From Trochalopteron elliotii (lineage: Eukaryota > Chordata > Aves > Passeriformes > Leiothrichidae): a stretch of DNA of 64,000 nucleotides. The notes under the pieces were generated by a model. It was not told the DNA's origin. It worked only from the letters and a program-made list of their open reading frames with translations, and made no database searches. Location: the NCBI GenBank assembly GCA_024734555.1, contig JANPWX010019930.1, positions 845,198 to 909,197 of the forward strand, given 5' to 3'. Both the position numbers and the translations under genes were made by a program. Positions 55,503 through 64,000 of the stretch are shown piece after piece; the stretch's first letter is position 1, and each line of letters opens with the position of its first letter.

Positions 55503-55689
55503 AACAAAACCAAACCAAAACACAAAACCACACCAAAACAAAGACCAAACAAAAAACCCCAATGCCTCCCAAAAAAAAATCCAAATACACCCCAAAACTC
55601 CCCCAAACCCCAAAACAGCAACAACAAAAAAGCAAACCCCAAAAAGTAAACAAAAAACCCCACAAAAAACAAACAACCCTCCCACACCT
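55503..55689. repeat. A/C-rich low-complexity tract
   Basis: About 187 bp of A and C with few G or T, built from CAAAACC, AAACCCC and AACAAC units. A 13-bp segment (55667-55679) is the exact reverse complement of a segment in the nearby G/T tract (55370-55382). Confidence 0.9.
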
Positions 55690-57674
55690 AAATCCATAAT
55701 CTTTGGACCTGCTTTATTAGAAAGTATCTGATTTCTTTAGGACCAGGTATCAGATGGATTGATGAGGAAGTGGATGATTGTGGAGAGGTACTGATAATTT
55801 TGCTGTTAAAAACAGAAGCAATTCAAGACCCCAGGAAATAAAAGTTCATGGAACTTACATCTCATGCTGCTGAATAGATAAGCATTTCCAGAAATGCTTA
55901 CAGCTGCAATCTCCAGCCAGTGATTTTGAAGATAAATACAGAGGTCTCTAGATAAGTACAATGCTTTTCATGGTTTTGTTTACTTTAAAGTACTTTGATC
56001 CTGGTTTTTAATCTATTTTCATGCTAATTTGTTTCATCTGGGAAGACCTGTTGTCTTCATTTCACTCCTGACAATGAAACTTACCAAATTTACTTTGTGC
56101 TTAACTTTTATTTATTCATTTATAGCATGTTTCAATAGAGCTGTAGTTGAGGGCAATAGTGCCTGGCTTTGATCTGTAATGACTCAAGATGGTTTCTATT
56201 GTGATGCCTTGTAGATTGCTTTCAATTGTTGAGCTTTTCAGACCGTGTTGTCAGCCTTCCTTGGCAGCTGTTGAAAGGAAAATATTCATATCACATTGTC
56301 TTCCTTTCAGTCACCTACCAGGGTAGGTGAATAAAGAAGAAGCAAGTTGCAAAATGCTGAAATTGTTGTTTGAGCTGACTTTTCTTGAACTTTACAAAAT
56401 ATCCTGGTGCTTCAAATGCAGCTTTCATAACCCAAATCACTTTATTTCTGAATAACATAGGAGGAGAGTCCAGCAAATACCTTTGTCCAGTGTAATAAAT
56501 GTCTGCTTCCTTTCAGGCTTTTTTTTTGTACAACACAAGCAGGGGATAAATGTTTTTTTTATTGATTTCTCCAAATTGTCTTGCATACCTCTTGCGTGTT
56601 TGGTTTAGAGCAAGACTAGAAGGAGCCATTTACAGCAATTTCTGGGTTAGTATCCTGGCATTCTGAAACACCACTGAGACATAATTGATATGCCACTAGA
56701 ATACACTAAAGGACTCAAGAGTTTCTAGATGCTTCTTAAAAATAATAGCTTTAAACTGTATAGCAAGAAAGCTGTAGCAGATAAATAACAAGGGGAAAAT
56801 CATGAAAGGGTGTACACAAACTGAAAGACAAACACTACCAACTGAGGCTGAAATTAAAAAAAAAATATCTGGCTAAAAAGTGAAGAACTAATCAGAAACA
56901 TATGAGAAATAGAAAATGTGGTTTAAATGTTGCTGGATTGAAAAATGAGATCGGAAATTGGAGGAAAGGACAGAAGGAATACTGTGAGGAAATTAAAGCC
57001 TAAGAAATTGTCTTAAAAATCTGTGGTTCAATTAATGGAGAAAACAATTCAAATACTGCTGCTGTTGACAGTATCGAGCTGGAGCAACACCATGGAGTTA
57101 ATGGATTTAATTTAGGCTGGCACCAGTGTGGGGCAGGTACCCTTTGGATTTAAATGGATTCTGCTGATCTCGTTAGAAGCTGTTGTGTAACAGCTCATGG
57201 CCCAGCACCAGCGCTCTGATCCAGCTCCCTGGAAGAGTTTTTTTTGCTTCCAACTTTGCTGGGAGATTTTTTGGTCGTTAAACCTTCAGGGGTGCCAAGT
57301 GTTACGCAAACCGTGCTTTTATCATCGAGGATGTTCAGTGTTGTGCACTCCTTGTCTTTGAGGCAGCTCAATCTGGGGCAGCAGTGGCTGTGTCCTGGCT
57401 GCAGGGCTGGTGCGAAACAAGACATCTTTAGGGGGAAAAAAACTCAGTTTAGGGCAAGGGTGATGTCCTGGCCCCACAGTGGTGACTAACTGTGGGTGTA
57501 ACTGCCTCATGGTCTGGGACAGCTCACTGGAAAATGAATTTCCAGAGAGTTAGTTTGAGGTCAAGCTATCAAAGCAAGGGAATAGCAGAAGTTAACATGT
57601 CTGTAGGTCCCTGTAATACAGAGGAGTGCACAGACAATAATTTGACTTTGGGAAAGGGAGGAATCAGCACCTAT
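55690..57674. other. Unique intronic DNA
   Basis: No exon or transposon is recognised. The part near 57100-57520 is slightly more GC-rich than its flanks but gives no recognisable protein or repeat family. Confidence 0.45.
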
Positions 57675-57814
57675 CAAAAAAAAACCCAAAACAACAAAAC
57701 AAACAAAACAAAAAAAACCAAAAAAAATCCCCAAAAAACCCACAAAACAAAACAAAAAAAACAAAAAACAAAAAACAAAACAAAAAAAACCAAAACAAAA
57801 CCAAAACAAAACAC
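57675..57814. repeat. Nearly pure A/C tract
   Basis: 140 bp contain only A and C except a single T at 57728; there is no G. Composition is A-dominated with CC and CCC clusters. Confidence 0.95.
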
Positions 57815-59737
57815 TGTACTGCTGTACTCCAATAAATAAAAAAGTTCCAGTGGCAAAAACATAACTGCAACACATGCAAAATAATAAGTGATTCCTTTAA
57901 TGTGGCTCACAAATAGAGCGAAAAAGGAATTCCCTAATTCCCTGAGTTGCTTTTAAAACCTTCATTTGAGAAGAAATAAATTGAATTTCAGACTGGAATT
58001 TTATAATCTGTTTATCAGTCATTTTAATTGTGGTCTCTTTGTGAAGATCAGGCTGCAGCAACATACTTGTGCACCCACAACTCTTTTATATGTTCTGTTG
58101 GTGAATAATGAGGTTTCTCTAATCACCTGGTTGTGCTGTAACTACTATGTTGTTTGTTGCTGGCATAAATTGCTGTGCAGCAATGGCAATATATAAAATT
58201 TACACTTATAAGTAGGGTGGGGATTGAACAGGTGTGCATTTTGTGTTTTGGGTGAAGGGAGAAAGACAACTGAATGAAGTTAATTCTGTCAACACATTTG
58301 AAAATAAGCTGAAGTAGAAGGACAAGAAGAAGTAGAAGACTGGTGGTAATCACAGAAGCATATATACATAACACACATATTCCACTGCTCTGGTGCTAAT
58401 CCCATATAAATCCCTATAAAGACTTTGTTCCTAATCTGAAAAAGCCCCACAGTCCTCTGTTGTGGCATCCCATGTTCACAGATGGGGAAAGTAGAAAAGG
58501 ATCAGTAGGCATTGACATACACTTATAACTTTATTTGTACCTGTTAAACTGTAATCACCTTCCTCCCTTTTTTCCTGCACACTGGATGAAGGAAGGAATT
58601 ATTTTTTTTTATTTTAATAGCTTAAATTTATTTGCTAATATATATTCATAGTATTAATTATTATCACCTCCTTCTTCGTATTTTTCCCTCCCTTTGGGAT
58701 TAACTCTGTTCTTAGTTCTGTGTTTTAAAAATACATACTCTGCATGCAGATACAGGACTGTGTTGTGTCAAAGAACAGCAATTGCATTTCAAATATGCAA
58801 TGATGTGGACATCCTGTTCTAATTAACAGGGTTTTACATTGCATTTCACTGCTTTATAACCACACCACATTACCTGGATGTAGTTAATAAAGTAAAACTG
58901 CAGAAAAAAACCCACAAAACAAACAAACAAAAAAATAAAGACCAGTTAGATAACCCTCCTTGTACTTCTTGCCCACTGTTAAGTCAGAGTGGGAGACCAA
59001 GTTTGTTTCCAGGTCCAGTGTGGCCTCTGGGATGTATCTGAGATGTTGAAGGAAGGGTAAATAACTTGGCTTTATGAGTAGAAATAGTTATCATGCACTT
59101 CATTTCTCCACATAGATATTCTGGTCATTTTGTGATGCCAGACAACAAACTGATTGCTTTAGAAACATTTGTCTCTGTTCAAAATCTGAAAGAGAGTAGT
59201 TGTCTGGATCAGTAGTTGAGGATCTACACGTACTATTATTAAAATAACATTTAAGCTCCCTGTTAGGATAGAGTATAGTAAAAGCATCACATCACTCCAG
59301 TTGTGAACATCTATAATTTACTCTCTTTTCTGTCTGACTTCTTCCTTTTTCATCCTTTTTCAATGACTGTTCCCAGCTCTTCATTTCCATCACACCACAG
59401 AAGCAAAGATTTCCAAGCTGCTACCCACCTATTTTAGGCTTGGTTTACAATGTATAGCAGATAATAAAAAATAAATTAAAAACCACTGCCAAGAATACAG
59501 TTTGTGCAGTGTGGCCATACTGAGATGAGATTTTGGCACATATAAACTGGTTCCTTACTTAATATTCTTGTAAACCGTCATGTAGTGAAGTGTCTGTAAC
59601 AGTGCGAGGCAGCGCCTACAACATGGGAGCAACAAATTAATTTATCATAGTCCAGTTTATACCTTGGCTAAATCTGTGTTTAGGTGTCTTCACGTTTCAT
59701 GCTGCTGCATGGATTGTGTGCCCTCAGAGGTTCACAC
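57815..59737. other. Unique AT-rich intronic DNA
   Basis: Nothing coding or transposon-like is seen. A short AAAC patch lies at 58902-58937 and a T-rich patch near 58602-58616. Confidence 0.45.
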
Positions 59738-60218
59738 TCAGTTCTTGGCGTGCTGTGCCCAGCTCAGGACAGGAGGGACATGGAGTTCCTGGAGCAGGTC
59801 CAGTGGAGAGGGACAAAGGGGATTCAGAGCCTGGAGTATCTCCCTGTCCAGAAAAGCTGAGGGAGCTGGGGCTGTTCAGCCTGGAGTGGATTCCCAGCTG
59901 AGAGGTGTCTCAGCCCTGGATGTCCCTGGGTGTCCCTGGGTGTCCCTGTGTGCAGGGAGAGGCAGAGCAGGCCCAGGCTCTTCTCCAGGCCCAGCAATGG
60001 CACCAGAGCCACAGGCAGAGACTGAGCCCAGCAATTCCCCCATGCACAGGAGGCACAACTTCTGCCCTGGGCAGTGCACAGTGCACAGCAGAGAGGCTGT
60101 GGAGTCTCCTCCTTGGGGATATTCCAGAATTACACAATCCCATGTGCTCTGGGGTGGCCCTGCTGGAGCAGGGAGGTGGCCCCAGGGGAGCCACTGTGGG
60201 CCCATCCTGTGGTTCTTA
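59738..60218 (+). mobile_element. CR1 LINE 3' portion, sense
   Basis: It reads through TGTGCCCAGCTCAGGACAGG, GACATGGAGTTCCTGGAGCAGGTCCAG, GGCTGTTCAGCCTGGAGTG, a GAGGCACAACTTCTGCCCTGG block and a final CCTGTGGTTCTT. It contains an internal GTGTCCCTGG triplication at about 59918-59950. The 210-codon open frame across it is a shifted remnant, not a host gene. The 5' end is truncated. Confidence 0.88.
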
Positions 60219-63200
60219 CTTGGTGGCTCTAGTTACAATAAACCTGGTAGATTCATTATTTGTTCCAGTTTTATATTATATTTGAGGAAAGTCTAGGAAG
60301 AAACCTCAATTACAAGTATTTCTTGTGAAATCTATACACAGGTCTTTTTAAGCTTTAAAGTTTCAGATGTCATTCTGTTTGTGAACAGGTTGGGACATAC
60401 GAGGTAAAAATTGCATCTGTCCTTTCCAGAAGAGGCTCTTAACAAAAGTGACCTAAAGGATTTTCATCACTCATCCACAGAGCTTACATGGTACTGCCAG
60501 CTGCATTGTCCAAAACAAACAGAATCAGTTCTTTATTGCAGCTGATAGCTATAATGCCCTTACTGTTTCATATCCCCCACATGAGAGGCACATATCAGCA
60601 GTGCCTAACTGATATTCTGAATGTGATCAGTAACATCACCTTCCTGTAAAGTCAGAAAGAAAATTATGAAAACTGGCACTTCTGTTGTATCTCTTTAGAT
60701 GATGTATCTTTTTTCACAGTGGCAGGACTTCTGTGGTGAAAAAACTAAAAATCCATGTGACCAAAAAAATATGTGAAATGAATGCAGTAAGACTGGTTAA
60801 CTGTAATGATGAAAAGTTACAGAATATTTTGTTTCATTCTCTTTATGCATAGGATTTAGTGTAAAAGAAGAGGTCATTGTTGAAAGTGTCTATGCAGGAA
60901 AGAGTGTTCAGTGCTGGCATGTTGGTTAAAAGGGTTATCTGGAGTGTTGGTGGGCTTTGCAAGGGAATCCCTTGGTTGTCTCTACATCTTACACTCCTTT
61001 TACACCTGCCTGCAGAGGGATTTTGGTGGGGATGAGCTGGATTTGTTCCCAAAAAAACTGAATTTGAGTGGAGGCTCTCATTCTGAACCAAAGCCTGGTA
61101 ACTGGGGCATTGAGATCACACAGAGGGAAATCATTAAACTTGAACCAAAATCCACAGTCTTCATATGGTGTAAATATGAAAACATCATCACTTCAATAGT
61201 GTTGGTGCCTCTTGTAGGAACATGTTGCCAAAAAAGGCGTTTAAGGGTTTAATTTTGGATATCCAAAAATAGAAGTAACTAGAAATCAATCAATACTTTT
61301 CAAAGTGTAATGAGGATATGCTTAGAATTTTTATTATACAGTATTTCATTTTGGTGAAGATAGAAGGGTATAATGAAGCATAATCAGAGTTTTAAAAACT
61401 GTTAATGATGACTTTTTAATTGCTCAACTTTCAAACTTGGATTTGCTTAGGTTGGGAAGAGATAAATTCACCAGTGTTGAGATTAAAGATTGCCTAGCAA
61501 CCAGGGAATGAATACATCTAATGTAGGGAAAACAAAGGAAGAACGCACCACTTTCATTTCCATATATATAAAGTATGTATAAATATAAAACTGTGGAGAT
61601 TAATATATGTGTGTGTATGCACAAACATAGACACGCACCCTTCAAATTACCAGCCTGAAGTGAAAAAAGAAATGGAAAGGCAAAACCAAGAACTAAGGTG
61701 TGTATAAAAATCGGGCATTTTCATTTAAAAGTGAAAAATCCACAGTAAGTGTTGGGGTTTTGTTTTGATTGTCTTGCTTCACTGATGAAGTGACAGTAAA
61801 AGTGGAAAGAAAACAGTCAAAACCAGTAGAAATATGTGCATGTGAAAGTTCTTAAGTCTGTAAGGACAAGAAGGAAAGGAGATGTCACTTGTCTAGAGAA
61901 GATCATAATCACTTAGAACTGTTAATTTTGAAGGACTGTGATGATGATTAAACTATGTGCATTTATTGTTCCTCTGTGGAAAATGGGTTGGACAAGAAAA
62001 GCAAATACTTTATTAACTGAGACATTTCAAGTGAATGCAGTGGTAAAAATCTCCTGATCAGCTTTAAAAGTAAAGGACAAGTGGTGGGAAATGATAAAGC
62101 ATTTCTGTCATGACTTGGAATATCTTCTGAAAATTTTAATTGGACTAAACAAATAAATGGAGAGACAGTTTAGCCTAATTGCCTTGTACAGAAAGTCTTA
62201 AGGTCTTATTTATTCTCTTTTCATAAACCCCTTTCACCTCATAGGCATGAACAGGTGCAGAAATGCAAGTTTATTTACCCGAGTCTTAGCAAGTGGCAAA
62301 AAAACTGTGTGAACACAACTGAGGTGAGAAACAACCAGATCCAAATGAAAGCGTGCAGGGACTGCCTGGGTAATTTTTGCCAGCTTTGTTGAGCATGTAG
62401 AGAGAAGATATGTGGGAGGCTGTGTTGATGGGGACTAGGGTATCTTCATGAAAGGCATTTTTCTTCCCTCGCCCCAGTTCTGCAGGAAGCATCACTGCTG
62501 CTGGCTGGGGTTGGGTGCTTGGGGTGGTGTCACTGATGCTGTTAGCAAGGAAGGCTGGGGAATATCTCTTTTTTCCTTTGATGAAACACTGTCTCGACTG
62601 ATGGCAGCTTTCCTCGAATCTCACAGCTGCCTGTGCATGAAAGATTTCCCATAAGTTGTAAAAATATTCAGAACTGTGTTACATAACCACGTTCCCCCCT
62701 TTAATCGTTTTTGATCCATTTTTTACTAATGAAGATGTGAAATGACAGGAATAGTTCATATTCTTTTTTCCCTGCAGAGGCTGTTGGCATAGAAATGAAC
62801 TCTTTGTAACCTATGAAAGAGAGCAGAGTTTACTTTTTAAGCTGTTTTCTGTTTCTACTTGTGTTTCAAATTGTCAAACATCAGATGCTTAAAAGGTCTA
62901 TAACACAGCAGGCTGAAGTGCAGTGACCTGCTGCTCTTTCACATTCAAATTAATAAAGTAGCTCATATGTAGACCTTTAGAAAGGCAGGGGATTATATTT
63001 TTTTAAGGCAGGAGGGGATTTATTATGATAGAAATTAATCTCTGCAGACATTACTTTAGGGCTTTATTCTAACTCTTGAAGTAGGGACACACTTTTACAG
63101 TATTGTACCATTAGATTAAATCCAAATCTTAAGTCAGCACTTCATCTTCACCCAGGATTAATGCTTCAGGCCAGTCCCAGAGTGGGATTCAAACGGTAAT

Positions 63201-64000
63201 TCTCTGCTTAGAATAATCTGATTTTCTTTTTGTAATGCCATCTCAACTTTCGTGAAATCAGCTGGTGCATCTCCTCAGATTACAAGACCAGAAAAAGTTA
63301 AAACTAGAAAATTTTTTTACACCTGGTTTTACAAAAGTTCACTGCAAGCTACAGTTTAAGGACATAGAGTCTCTTGGTCACAGAAGCTTTCAGAAGTAAT
63401 GACCTTGATTTTCATGAGACCTGTGATAAAATCATGAATTTTTTATTCTGAGATTTACATTCTCCTGTAGTTTTCTTGTCCAGCAAGTGGACATTCAAAG
63501 TTGATATTATCATTTTATGCATTTTCTAATACTGTTTAGACACTCTGCCAGGAGTGTTCTAGCTAGAAATTTAGCTGAACTTTCTACCTGCATAGTAAGC
63601 AAATCAGCCTAGAAAAGAAGCAGAAGGAGGTAGATGAGCTATTGGTATCTAGAAACCTTATTTTTCAAATAATAAGTGAGACAATTTAATTATTCCAACT
63701 GTCTCTTTTACCTTAGGAGAAACAAATTAGCTGCCTTGCCATTAAATCAGAAGAAACAGCTTACAAATTTCTTAAAAAGAACTGCAGAGCTCATCTGTTT
63801 CTATGTTCACACTTTGCATCTCTGCACAGGTGTGTCTTCAACATGATTTATGGTTCTGCTTCTCAGTTGTGCTTCAGCTGTGAAAAATAGGTGTGAACTT
63901 GGGCACTGTGCAGATGATTCTGTAAATCAGAAAACTATTTAAGCTCTTTTTCTGAAAATTGATTTTAACATGAAAATGCTACAGGTGGCAAGTACTTTCT
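60219..64000. other. Unique AT-rich intronic DNA to the window end
   Basis: No exon, RNA gene or transposon is recognised. A small TA/TG-rich patch lies at about 61560-61625. The window ends with no sign of an intron end or a downstream exon, so the putative intron 1 continues beyond it. Confidence 0.45.

Noticed and set aside
59664..60296. 210-codon open frame on the + strand
   Set aside because: It is mostly inside the CR1 3' portion and contains CR1-derived sequence out of frame.

Overview
The window looks like non-coding DNA from a bird nuclear genome, most plausibly a passerine. It holds at least nine CR1 LINE copies of avian type, most cut short at the 5' end and ending in an ATTCTGTGATTCT-like tail. 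It has no Alu, L1 or other mammalian interspersed repeats that I recognise. The bulk sequence is AT-rich and CpG-poor, with many A/C-only low-complexity tracts. There is no bacterial-style gene packing, and the long open frames all fall in repeats or random sequence. Two assembly gaps (48 N and 377 N) sit inside repeats.

The only protein-coding segment I can support is one first coding exon at 1940-2006 on the + strand, inside a CpG island (about 1440-2110). It encodes 22 residues of a signal peptide plus the first base of a split codon, then runs into a strong GAG|GTGAGG splice donor. An in-frame TGA 16 codons upstream supports this start. The length, the phase-1 junction, the spacing of M-x-R...W-L, and an apparent first intron longer than 60 kb fit EDIL3 (DEL-1), a secreted EGF/discoidin integrin ligand. 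The match is short, so the name is provisional; the paralogue MFGE8 is the main alternative.

Layout: 1-1150 is upstream DNA. A CR1 tail lies at 1151-1244. A 48-bp GC minisatellite with a gap is at 1561-1692, followed by the promoter, exon 1 and a second GC-rich patch at 2755-3005. The rest, to 64000, is read as intron. It carries a broken 2-kb antisense CR1 with reverse-transcriptase remains (7691-9690), a possible LTR with a preceding polypurine tract (16701-17839), a large purine-only microsatellite block around the 377-N gap (19972-20768), and an (ATT)n(GTT)n array (38013-38133). Four A/C-only tracts of 140-350 bp and eight short CR1 fragments complete the recognised repeats. No second exon, tRNA, rRNA, snRNA or CRISPR array was recognised.

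I found no evidence of a new multi-gene system. The observations most worth checking are the gene identity, the A/C-tract strand bias, the candidate LTR, the gap-associated repeats, exact small tandem duplications, and a few candidate conserved regulatory patches.
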